DNA from: CAZLMF01 sp964560565
Lineage (GTDB): Bacteria > Bacillota > Clostridia > Oscillospirales > Ruminococcaceae
Assembly (NCBI GenBank): GCA_964560565.1
Contig: CAZLMF010000028.1
Coordinates: 1-19,217 of the forward strand
Direction: 5' to 3'
Length of the DNA stretch: 19,217 bases
Within the stretch, counting starts at the first letter, position 1. Each line of letters begins with the position of its first letter. Shown piece by piece: positions 1 to 6,889 of this stretch. The notes beneath the pieces are model-generated. The model saw only the letters and a list, made by a program, of their open reading frames with translations, did not search any database and was not told where the DNA came from. The translations under genes and the position numbers were made by a program.

Positions 1-417
1 CTTAACCGTGACACCGCCTATCTCCTCCTCTGCGTCAAGCCCTGCTAAGGGGTTGATAAAGGGGTTGTAAGGCATAGCATTAGGAAAAGGCATATTTGGG
101 TTGTAACTTGGCTGGGGATCACGTTTTGTCTCCCCGGATAGTGGAGTACCGCAAACTTCGCAGAAGAGCCCCTGTGCAGGATTGACGGTCCCGCAGCGAG
201 TGCACTTAAGCTTTTCAAGAGGGTCACTGCTCATAGGCTCAGGTTCAGGGTGCCACACCTCGCCAGAGGCGTGGGCAGCTTGATTAGCGCAATGCCCCTC
301 ATTGCTCCAGCAAGCTCTGTGGTGAGGAGCACCGCAATCAGGACAAACAACTATATCGTCACTTTGCGTAAATCTTTCTGTACAAACAGGACATTTGTTT
401 CCAATAAAGTTTGCCAT
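1..417 (-). CDS. RING-finger/zinc-ribbon protein, N-terminal part (cut by window edge)
   Basis: The first 139 codons are visible; the 3' end lies beyond position 1. The protein starts MANFIGNKCPVC. Residues 9-43 carry C9-x2-C12, C25-x2-C28, H32/H33, C36 and C43, the spacing of a prokaryotic RING-like cross-brace that would bind two zinc ions. A second zinc ribbon follows at C72-x2-C75 and C86-x2-C89, then a Pro/Asn-rich linker (about 100-125) and an acidic stretch ending EEIGGVTVK. The ATG is preceded by AAAGGAGA at 422-429. No signal peptide is visible. From memory of clostridial proteins with this front end, the missing C-terminus often holds membrane segments of the DUF2628 type, but that is inference. 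The substrate or role is unknown; it need not be a ubiquitin-like ligase. It is divergent from prfB. Confidence 0.8.
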   Translation of the reverse strand, partial: MANFIGNKCPVCTERFTQSDDIVVCPDCGAPHHRACWSNEGHCANQAAHASGEVWHPEPEPMSSDPLEKLKCTRCGTVNPAQGLFCEVCGTPLSGETKRDPQPSYNPNMPFPNAMPYNPFINPLAGLDAEEEIGGVTVK

Positions 418-470
418 GCACTTCTCCTTTAGGTGAAATAAGAATATGTTGCTAAGTTTCAAGTTTGTAG

Positions 471-494
471 GAGTTATGTTCTTATACATAACTC
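471..494. repeat. 9-bp perfect inverted repeat in the upstream region of the RING gene
   Basis: GAGTTATGT (471-479) and ACATAACTC (486-494) are exact reverse complements separated by six bases. The repeat lies between the RING-gene start (417) and its likely promoter (511-519), roughly 10 to 33 bases into the predicted transcript. It could be an operator or a leader hairpin. It lacks GC-rich arms and a U tract, so a terminator is unlikely. Confidence 0.6.
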
Positions 495-510
495 TAAATG
501 CTTAATAATT

Positions 511-539
511 ATTATATCATAACTAAAAGGGTTTTGAAA
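511..539 (-). promoter_or_regulatory. Likely sigma-A promoter of the RING-finger gene
   Basis: On the minus strand there is a perfect TATAAT -10 box (511-516) preceded by TGA (517-519), an extended -10. The -35 box, TTTCAA at 534-539, is weak (3 of 6) with a 17-base spacer. Predicted transcription starts near 504, giving a leader of about 85 bases that contains the inverted repeat at 471-494. Confidence 0.55.
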
Positions 540-555
540 GCTTTTCAAAAAAATC

Positions 556-584
556 TTTACATAAAAGCTAAATCAGCTTATAAT
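556..584 (+). promoter_or_regulatory. Sigma-A promoter of prfB
   Basis: TTTACA (556-561, 5 of 6 to consensus) and TATAAT (579-584, perfect) are separated by exactly 17 bases. The predicted transcription start is near 591. This rules out the longer prfB reading frame that opens at 498 and supports translation from the ATG at 627. Confidence 0.75.
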
Positions 585-626
585 AGAGTGTACAAATCAT
601 CTTTTATCGAAAGGAATACATTTTTT

Positions 627-1739
627 ATGCTTGAACTGGAGGAGCTCAAGGTTGAGCTTATAGATAATAAGCCAATACTAAGTGAACTTTATGATGCACT
701 TAACATTGATAAATTAAATACGGAACTGGCTGAACTTGATAAAATATCATCCTCTCCGGATTTTTGGAATGATGCGGCAAATACGCAGACTGTGTTGCAA
801 AAAACTAAGCAAGTTAACAACATTATCAGTAGATACAAGAAGCTGCAAGCCCAATACGAGGATTTGCTGACCATGATTGACCTTGCCATAGAAGAACAGG
901 ATGAGGACTTAATCGAGGGAATAATCGAGGACTCAGACGATTTCAAAGCTCAACTAGATGAAATGCGCTTATCGGCACTTTTGGTAGGAGATTATGACGC
1001 TAACAACGCTATTTTAAGCTTTCACCCTGGCGCAGGAGGCACTGAGGCGCAGGATTGGGCGGAGATGCTATATAGAATGTACACACGCTGGGCAGAAAGA
1101 CATGGATATAAGGTTAAACTGCTTGATTACCTTGACGGCGACGAGGCTGGGCTTAAAAGCGCATCAATACTAATCGAGGGTATAAACGCCTACGGTTATT
1201 TAAAGTGTGAAGCAGGAGTCCACAGGCTTGTGCGCATCTCCCCCTTTGATTCCTCAGGGCGCAGGCATACGTCCTTTGCGGCAGTTGAGGTTACCCCTGA
1301 AATCACAGATGAAGCAAGCATTGAAATTCGCTCGGAGGATTTGAAGGTTGATACCTACCGCTCAGGAGGCGCAGGTGGACAGCATGTCAATAAAACCGAG
1401 TCGGCAATACGCATTACCCATCTGCCGACAGGTATTGTGGTTGCCTGTCAGAACGAGCGCAGTCAGCATCAAAACCGAGAGGTTGCAATGAAAATGCTTA
1501 TGTCGAAGCTAGTTGAAATTAAAGAGCGTGAGCATTTAGAGAAAATCGACGATATAAAGGGTAATCAAAAGGAAATCGCATGGGGTGCGCAAATCCGCTC
1601 GTACGTATTTATGCCCTATACTCTTGCAAAAGATCACCGCACAGGCTTTGAAGTCGGCAACATAAACGCTGTGATGGACGGTGAGCTCGATGGCTTTATC
1701 AACGCTTATCTTAAAGCGTTAAGTCACGGAAAGATATAA
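627..1739 (+). CDS. prfB: Peptide chain release factor 2 (RF2)
   Basis: A 370-residue class I release factor that reads UGA and UAA stop codons and hydrolyses peptidyl-tRNA on the ribosome. The stop-codon-reading tripeptide SPF is at residues 205-207. The catalytic GGQ is at 250-252 in SGGAGGQHVNKTES, the same numbering as E. coli RF2. The helical N-terminal domain covers about 1-115. The frame is open back to 498, but I chose the ATG at 627: AAGGA at 611-615 precedes it, the product then begins MLELEELK like other RF2 proteins, and the promoter at 556-584 starts transcription near 591. The early coding region is read in one frame (LYDALNIDKL) with no in-frame UGA and no CUU-UGA-C slip site, so the usual +1 programmed frameshift is absent. 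It is monocistronic and converges on gpmI. Confidence 0.97.
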   Translation: MLELEELKVELIDNKPILSELYDALNIDKLNTELAELDKISSSPDFWNDAANTQTVLQKTKQVNNIISRYKKLQAQYEDLLTMIDLAIEEQDEDLIEGIIEDSDDFKAQLDEMRLSALLVGDYDANNAILSFHPGAGGTEAQDWAEMLYRMYTRWAERHGYKVKLLDYLDGDEAGLKSASILIEGINAYGYLKCEAGVHRLVRISPFDSSGRRHTSFAAVEVTPEITDEASIEIRSEDLKVDTYRSGGAGGQHVNKTESAIRITHLPTGIVVACQNERSQHQNREVAMKMLMSKLVEIKEREHLEKIDDIKGNQKEIAWGAQIRSYVFMPYTLAKDHRTGFEVGNINAVMDGELDGFINAYLKALSHGKI

Positions 1740-1746
1740 TAAAATC

Positions 1747-1782
1747 GGGCTTTGAGATTACTCTCAAAGCCCTTAATTTTTT
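1747..1782. terminator. Bidirectional intrinsic terminator between prfB and gpmI
   Basis: A perfect 10-bp stem, GGGCTTTGAG (1747-1756) and CTCAAAGCCC (1763-1772), encloses a six-base loop. On the plus strand it is followed by TTAATTTTTT (1773-1782), which suits termination of prfB. On the minus strand it is followed by GATTTTATTATA, so it can also end the pgk-tpiA-gpmI transcript, whose last stop codon is at 1786-1788. Confidence 0.9.
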
Positions 1783-1785
1783 ATC

Positions 1786-3300
1786 TTACTTTAATAAGCT
1801 CTTTCCTGTCATTTCAACAGGTTTTTCAAGTCCTAGTAGCTCAAGCATAGTCGGCGCTAAATCCGCAAGCACGCCGCCCTCTTTAAGCTCCCTACCGATA
1901 TTTACACCAACTAAGCGCACTGGGTTAGTGGTATGGGCGGTAAAGGGCGAACCGTCCGGCTCATACATTTTATCAGCATTGCCGTGGTCAGCTGTAATAA
2001 GCATTGCTCCATCCTTTTCAAGGATTGCATTCGCTACCCTGCCAAGGCATATATCAACTGTCTCAACTGCGGCTTTAGCGGCGTCAAATACGCCTGTGTG
2101 ACCAACCATGTCGCAGTTTGCAAAGTTTAGAACAATTACATCGTATTTATCCGAAGCTATACGTGAAAGCAACTCATCTGTGACCTCATAAGCACTCATT
2201 TCAGGCTTTAGGTCATAGGTTGCTACCTTTGGTGAGGATATAAGCGCTCTGTCCTCGCCTGGGTATTCAAGCTCGACACCACCATTGAAGAAAAACGTAA
2301 CGTGGGCATATTTTTCTGTTTCTGCGATGCGAAGTTGGGTTAATCCATTTTTGCTGATGTACTCACCAAAGGTGTTGGAAAGAGATTGTGGCCCAAAAGC
2401 AACTGAAACATTGGGCATTGTGGCATCATATCTAGTCATGCAGACAAAGTGAACAGGGATAAATTCACGCTCAAAACCGTTAAATTTCTCATCAACAAAG
2501 GTTCTTGTGATTTCTCTTGCGCGGTCAGGTCGGAAGTTAAAGAAAATCACACTATCCTTTGCTTCAATCTTCCCATCTGCACATACAGTAGGCTCGATAA
2601 ATTCGTCTGTTATGCCGTTTGCATAGGACTTATCAAACACTTCAATAGGGTTACTGTTATGGTTGCCCTCCCCTTTAACGATTGCATTATATGCACGCAC
2701 AACACGCTCCCAGCGGTTGTCCCTATCCATTGCGTAATATCTGCCGCTAATTGTAGCAATTTCACCTACTCCAATTTCACTTAGCTTTTGCTCAAGCTCA
2801 GCTACAAAGCCCTTGCCTGAGGTTGGAGGGACGTCACGTCCGTCCATAAAGCAGTGAATAAACACCTTTGTAAGACCTGCACGCTTAGCCATTTCAACAA
2901 GTGCGTATAGATGGGTATTATGGCTATGTACTCCCCCATTAGAAACAAGCCCCATTAGATGTAGAGCAGAATTATTGACCTTGCAATTATCTATTGCAGC
3001 AAGCAATGTATCGTTTTCAAAAAAGTCGCCGTCTTCAATGGATTTTGTTATTCGGGTGAGCTCCTGATATACAATCCTGCCTGCGCCGATATTTGTATGC
3101 CCTACCTCAGAATTGCCCATTTGACCGTGAGGCAAGCCTACATCCATTCCAGATGCGCCGATAAGGGTGTTGGTATAGTTTTTAAGCAGCTTGTCCATTG
3201 TAGGCGTGCTTGCGCTTGCAATGGCGTTGCCGTAATCGTTTTGGTTATATCCATATCCGTCTAATATTATAAGTGCAAGTGGTTTCTTATTGTTGCTCAT
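1786..3300 (-). CDS. gpmI: 2,3-bisphosphoglycerate-independent phosphoglycerate mutase
   Basis: A 504-residue cytosolic glycolytic enzyme that interconverts 3- and 2-phosphoglycerate, belonging to the alkaline-phosphatase superfamily and normally needing two Mn2+ ions. Visible motifs are the N-terminal metal ligand in LDGYGYN (D14), the phosphorylated serine in GNSEVGH (S64), GGVHSH (122-127), MDGRDVPP (152-159), FNFRPDRARE, the metal-binding ADHGNAD (D438, H439) and AHTTNPV (H456). The length is typical (about 505-515). The ATG has AAAGGAGA just upstream. It is the last gene of pgk-tpiA-gpmI, 22 bases after tpiA, and ends at the shared terminator at 1747-1782. No enolase gene follows. Confidence 0.97.
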   Translation of the reverse strand: MSNNKKPLALIILDGYGYNQNDYGNAIASASTPTMDKLLKNYTNTLIGASGMDVGLPHGQMGNSEVGHTNIGAGRIVYQELTRITKSIEDGDFFENDTLLAAIDNCKVNNSALHLMGLVSNGGVHSHNTHLYALVEMAKRAGLTKVFIHCFMDGRDVPPTSGKGFVAELEQKLSEIGVGEIATISGRYYAMDRDNRWERVVRAYNAIVKGEGNHNSNPIEVFDKSYANGITDEFIEPTVCADGKIEAKDSVIFFNFRPDRAREITRTFVDEKFNGFEREFIPVHFVCMTRYDATMPNVSVAFGPQSLSNTFGEYISKNGLTQLRIAETEKYAHVTFFFNGGVELEYPGEDRALISSPKVATYDLKPEMSAYEVTDELLSRIASDKYDVIVLNFANCDMVGHTGVFDAAKAAVETVDICLGRVANAILEKDGAMLITADHGNADKMYEPDGSPFTAHTTNPVRLVGVNIGRELKEGGVLADLAPTMLELLGLEKPVEMTGKSLLK

Positions 3301-3322
3301 ATTATCTCCTTTATGTGACTTC

Positions 3323-4090
3323 CTACTTTGAGGCTGCTTCTACTATAATTGAGAAGTCTTCAGACTTTAGGGATGCGCCTCCGATTAAGCCTCCATCAAC
3401 ATCGGGTTGTGCAAGCAGCTCCTGTGCATTTGCCGCATTCATAGAGCCACCGTACTGTACGGTTGTTGCGTTAGCGGCTGCATCGCCATATAGCCCTGCT
3501 ACAACCTTGCGGATAGACGCATTTACTTCGTTTGCTTGCTCTGCTGTTGCAGTTTTGCCTGTGCCAATTGCCCATACAGGCTCGTAAGCGATGATAATGC
3601 GGGATAAATCAGTTGCAGGAATTTCTGATAGCGCAATCTTAGTCTGCATGGAAACTATTTCCTCGGTAATACCCTGCTCTCGCTGGTCAAGTAGCTCACC
3701 TACGCAAAGAATAACGGTAAGTCCAGCTGCAAGCGCTGCTTTTGTACGCAGATTAACGGTAACATCAGTTTCGCCGAAATACTGTCTACGCTCACTATGT
3801 CCAATTACAACGTATTCAACGCCCATTTCAGCGAGCATATTAGCACTGATTTCGCCTGTGAAAGCGCCTGACTTCTCATAGTGGCAGTTTTGAGCGCCAA
3901 CCTTAATATTAGTGCCTTTTGCGGCATTAAGTACAGTTTCGAGGTTAGTAAATGGCACACATACAACCACGTCACAGCTTGCATTTGCGACCTTATCTTT
4001 TAGCTCGTTTATTAGTGCGTTCGCCTCTGAGCGAGTTTTATTCATTTTCCAGTTTCCTGCTATAACAGCAGGACGAAGTGCTTTATTCAT
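3323..4090 (-). CDS. tpiA: Triosephosphate isomerase
   Basis: A 255-residue TIM-barrel enzyme that interconverts dihydroxyacetone phosphate and glyceraldehyde 3-phosphate; normally a dimer. Catalytic residues are visible: N13 and K15 in GNWKMNK, H98 in IGHSERR, and E170 in AYEPVWAIGTG with the flexible loop 6 that follows. The phosphate-binding GGS is at 214-216. Length is usual. The ATG is preceded by AAGGAGA. It is the middle gene of the glycolytic operon, 67 bases after pgk, and that gap contains a GC-rich hairpin (4124-4149). Confidence 0.98.
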   Translation of the reverse strand: MNKALRPAVIAGNWKMNKTRSEANALINELKDKVANASCDVVVCVPFTNLETVLNAAKGTNIKVGAQNCHYEKSGAFTGEISANMLAEMGVEYVVIGHSERRQYFGETDVTVNLRTKAALAAGLTVILCVGELLDQREQGITEEIVSMQTKIALSEIPATDLSRIIIAYEPVWAIGTGKTATAEQANEVNASIRKVVAGLYGDAAANATTVQYGGSMNAANAQELLAQPDVDGGLIGGASLKSEDFSIIVEAASK

Positions 4091-4123
4091 ATATAAATCT
4101 CCTTATATTTTCGTATTTGAATT

Positions 4124-4149
4124 AGGGGCACGGCTTTGACCGCGCCCCT
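4124..4149 (-). promoter_or_regulatory. Intercistronic hairpin between pgk and tpiA
   Basis: AGGGGC (4124-4129) pairs with GCCCCT (4144-4149). After one mismatch three more pairs form around a six-base loop. On the transcribed minus strand the hairpin is followed by TAATTCAAATACG, which is not U-rich, so full termination is unlikely. It may instead protect the pgk message or partially reduce read-through into tpiA-gpmI. Confidence 0.5.
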
Positions 4150-4157
4150 TAGAAATT

Positions 4158-5348
4158 CTACTTGTCGTTTAAGCATGCGATTCCGGGTAACTCAAGTCCC
4201 TCAAGGAATTCAAGGGATGCGCCGCCGCCGGTTGAAATATGAGTCATCTTCTCAGCAAAGCCAAGCTTTTCGATAGATGCCGCAGAGTCGCCTCCGCCTA
4301 TAATTGAGATTGCACCGCTTTCAGCAACGGCAGTTGCAATAGCGCGTGTACCGCTCTCAAAGTTCTCCCACTCAGAAACGCCCATCGGGCCATTCCATAC
4401 AACAGTCCCTGCGCCCTTAATAGCGTCAGAAAAAAGCTTTTCAGTCTTAGGCCCAATATCAAGACCCATGTAGCCATCGGGAATAGCGTGGGATTCAACA
4501 ACCATGCTGTTGCAATCAGGCTTGAACTCGTCGCCGACCTTGTTGTCAACAGGTATTAGAAGTGAAACGCCCCTATCTGCGGCCTTTTTCATCAAATCCC
4601 CGGCAAGAAAAATCTTATCTCCCTCACAAAGTGAGGTACCAATCGAGTAACCCTTAGCCCTCATAAAGGTGTATGCCATACCACCGCCAATGATTAGTGT
4701 GTCAACCTTTTCAATAAGGTTGTTAATAACTCCAATTTTATCAGAAACCTTTGCACCACCTAAAATAGCAACAAAGGGGCGTTTTGGGTCACTTAGCGCC
4801 TTGCCCATTACGTCAATTTCCTTCTGGATTAAGTATCCGCATACAGCAGGTAAATAAGCAGCAACACCAGCTGTGGATGCGTGAGCTCTATGAGCTGTAC
4901 CAAATGCGTCATTTACATATATTTCAGCTAGGTCAGCAAGCTGCTTTGAAAATGCAGGATCGTTCTTTTCCTCTTCCTTATGAAAGCGAACATTTTCAAG
5001 TAGCATTACCTCTCCGGATTTAAGTGCAATAGCCTTAGCCTTTGCGTCATCTCCGACAACGTCAGATGCCATTATAACTTCCTTGCCAAGTAGCTCGGAT
5101 AGGCGCTTTGCAACAGGTACAAGGGAATACTTTGTGTTAAATTCGCCCTTAGGTCTGCCAAGGTGTGAGCAAAGAATTAGCTTCGCACCTTTATCCATAA
5201 TATAGCGGATAGTGCGAAGGGATTCGGTGATGCGGTTATCGTCGGTGATAACTCCATCCTCCAGCGGCACGTTGAAATCGCAGCGTGCAAGCACACGCTT
5301 ACCGGTGAGGTCAATATCCTCTATGGTCTTTTTGTTGTATGATGTCAT
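4158..5348 (-). CDS. pgk: Phosphoglycerate kinase
   Basis: A 396-residue two-domain glycolytic enzyme that transfers phosphate from 1,3-bisphosphoglycerate to ADP. Substrate-site motifs are RCDFNVP (22-28) and SHLGRPKG (61-68), with GTAHRAHAST at 150-159. Nucleotide-site motifs are LGGAKVSDK (196-204), NGPMGVSEWE (319-328) and GGGDSAAS (351-358). The frame is open to 5405, but I chose the ATG at 5348: AAAAGGAG lies 8 bases upstream, the protein then begins MTSYNKKTI, and the promoter at 5411-5439 predicts transcription starting near 5404. It is the first gene of the operon pgk-tpiA-gpmI. A glyceraldehyde-3-phosphate dehydrogenase gene, often placed before pgk, is not here. Confidence 0.98.
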   Translation of the reverse strand: MTSYNKKTIEDIDLTGKRVLARCDFNVPLEDGVITDDNRITESLRTIRYIMDKGAKLILCSHLGRPKGEFNTKYSLVPVAKRLSELLGKEVIMASDVVGDDAKAKAIALKSGEVMLLENVRFHKEEEKNDPAFSKQLADLAEIYVNDAFGTAHRAHASTAGVAAYLPAVCGYLIQKEIDVMGKALSDPKRPFVAILGGAKVSDKIGVINNLIEKVDTLIIGGGMAYTFMRAKGYSIGTSLCEGDKIFLAGDLMKKAADRGVSLLIPVDNKVGDEFKPDCNSMVVESHAIPDGYMGLDIGPKTEKLFSDAIKGAGTVVWNGPMGVSEWENFESGTRAIATAVAESGAISIIGGGDSAASIEKLGFAEKMTHISTGGGASLEFLEGLELPGIACLNDK

Positions 5349-5410
5349 TGTAAGGCTCCTTTTCCTTGAAATTATATCGACTTTGTTAATCAAATAACAG
5401 TCCACACAAT

Positions 5411-5439
5411 ATTCTATACTAATATATCCGATTTTTCAA
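5411..5439 (-). promoter_or_regulatory. Sigma-A promoter of the pgk-tpiA-gpmI operon
   Basis: On the minus strand TTGAAA (5434-5439, 5 of 6) and TAGAAT (5411-5416, 5 of 6) are separated by 17 bases. Transcription would start near 5404, leaving a leader of about 55 bases before the pgk ATG. No clear terminator for the upstream degV gene (stop at 5467) is visible, so some read-through into pgk is possible. Confidence 0.7.
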
Positions 5440-5466
5440 GTGATATAAGTAAAAATTGTGAAAGTT

Positions 5467-6360
5467 TTATATGTAGTTGTGCTTAGACTGCCTTGGTTTA
5501 CCCCTAAAAACAATCGCAACCATTCTAGGCCCTGCATTGATTGTTACCGCTGCACCTGCATAACCAAACATAGTAGGCTCTGCACCGGATTTCTTTGTCA
5601 TTTCTTTTATTAAGTCATCTGGGAAGCCGTCAAGGCTGCCCCTAACAACCATGTAGGGTGTCTGCGGCACCATTGATGCGAATGCTAAATCAACCAACTT
5701 CGGAACAACAGCCTTGTCGCCGCGTACCTTTTCAAGTATCTTTGTCTTACCGTCAATCATATGAATAATGGGTCTTAAACCCGCAAGCTCTCCCATGAAA
5801 GCTGATGCTGCTTTTATTCTGCCTGACTTGCGTGCAAATTTCAATGTGTAGGGCGCAAGAAAGATTTCCACACAGGAGAACCAATCTTCAAGATAAGCAA
5901 CAATATCCTCAGCGCATGCGTTGTTACCTGCCTTTTTAGCTGCTTCAATTACAGGGTATCCGTAACCTAGCGAATAAGTAAGGGAGTCAATTACATGAAT
6001 GTGAAAATTACTTTGGGTTTCTGGATTTGCTGCAAAAAAAGCGTTTCTTGCCATAAGCGCTGACTCATAAGTAGTCGAGCCTGTTGAGCTGATAGTGACA
6101 AGGATAATGTCACTAAAACCGTTTTGGTAATGCTCCATAAAAGTTTCCTCAAACCTTAGTTGCGTAATCTGCGCTGTTGTGGGTATATTAGGCTCGTTTT
6201 CTAATATGTCATAAAACTGCTCGTTTGTGAAGTCAACCCGTTCAAAGTAACTCTCATTGCCAACTGCAATTGGAAAGGATAATATCTGTATGCCAAGCTC
6301 CTTCTCAAGCTCGTATGGAATGTCGCTCGCTGAATCTGTAATGATTTTGATTTTGCTCAT
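5467..6360 (-). CDS. DegV family fatty-acid-binding protein
   Basis: A 297-residue two-domain DegV protein. It begins with the family motif IITDSASDIP (6-15), followed by TTAQITQLRFEETF, ISSTGSTTYESA, VIDSLTYSLGYG and, in the second domain, the conserved FARKSGRIKAA. Family members bind a long-chain fatty acid in a deep cleft. In Firmicutes some act as the acyl-carrier partner (FakB) of fatty-acid kinase FakA, handing acyl-phosphate to membrane lipid synthesis. Whether this paralog works that way cannot be told here, because no fakA is nearby. The ATG lies 7 bases after trmL, and its Shine-Dalgarno GGAGG (6371-6375) is formed by the last two sense codons of trmL, so the two genes are probably translationally coupled. 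Confidence 0.93.
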   Translation of the reverse strand: MSKIKIITDSASDIPYELEKELGIQILSFPIAVGNESYFERVDFTNEQFYDILENEPNIPTTAQITQLRFEETFMEHYQNGFSDIILVTISSTGSTTYESALMARNAFFAANPETQSNFHIHVIDSLTYSLGYGYPVIEAAKKAGNNACAEDIVAYLEDWFSCVEIFLAPYTLKFARKSGRIKAASAFMGELAGLRPIIHMIDGKTKILEKVRGDKAVVPKLVDLAFASMVPQTPYMVVRGSLDGFPDDLIKEMTKKSGAEPTMFGYAGAAVTINAGPRMVAIVFRGKPRQSKHNYI

Positions 6361-6367
6361 TAGCGGT

Positions 6368-6865
6368 TTACCTCCAAGTATATTTTGTTAACGCTCCTTG
6401 CGTGGATAACTGCGGATAACTCCATTGCCTTAGTACCTCATACACCGCAATGGCAACTGAATTTGAAAGATTTAAGCTGCGTGCATCGTCTATCATTGGA
6501 ATTCGCAAGCAATATTCCTCATTGTTAAATAGAATTTCCTCGTCAAGCCCCTTATCCTCCCTGCCGAAAAGCAAATAGCAATCGTCAGGAAAGGCTAGAT
6601 CGCTATGGATTGTCCTGCCTTTGGTTGTAAAGTAGAAGTACTTGCCAGAGGTTTTTTCAAAAAAGTCGCTAACGCCTTCATAATAGCTTATGTCAAGCAG
6701 ATTCCAATAATCCAAGCCTGCACGCTTTAGTTTACTATCATCCACTGTAAAGCCCATCGGCTTTACAAGGTGAAGTCTTGCTCCTGTTGCCGCACAAGTG
6801 CGTGCAATATTGCCTGTATTCTGCGGAATCTGAGGCTCTATCAGAACTATGTTAACGCTTGCCAA
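6368..6865 (-). CDS. trmL: tRNA (cytidine/uridine-34 2'-O)-methyltransferase
   Basis: A 165-residue single-domain SPOUT methyltransferase. It methylates the ribose of the wobble nucleotide 34 in certain leucine tRNAs, using S-adenosylmethionine. Family signatures are NIVLIEPQIPQNTGNIARTC near the start, LVKPMGF, the LLFGREDKGL loop and the C-terminal knot IPMIDDARSLNLSNSVAIAVYE. The start codon is TTG at 6863-6865, with GAGGT (6874-6878) 8 bases upstream. A nearby out-of-frame ATG (6871-6873) opens only a six-codon frame, and it sits one base after the GAGGT, too close for efficient use. It is the middle gene of a pdxK-trmL-degV unit, 24 bases after pdxK. Confidence 0.95.
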   Translation of the reverse strand: MASVNIVLIEPQIPQNTGNIARTCAATGARLHLVKPMGFTVDDSKLKRAGLDYWNLLDISYYEGVSDFFEKTSGKYFYFTTKGRTIHSDLAFPDDCYLLFGREDKGLDEEILFNNEEYCLRIPMIDDARSLNLSNSVAIAVYEVLRQWSYPQLSTQGALTKYTWR

Positions 6866-6889
6866 TTTTCATGACCTCATTCTTATAAA

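Noticed and set aside
498..626. Longer prfB with 43 extra N-terminal residues from the ATG at 498
   Set aside because: The promoter at 556-584 starts transcription downstream of this ATG, the extension has no RF2 similarity, and a ribosome binding site precedes 627.
2449..2784. 111-codon plus-strand ORF opposite gpmI
   Set aside because: Antisense to conserved gpmI motifs, no ribosome binding site.
4298..4549. 83-codon minus-strand ORF within pgk
   Set aside because: An alternate frame inside pgk, on the same strand, without similarity or a ribosome binding site.
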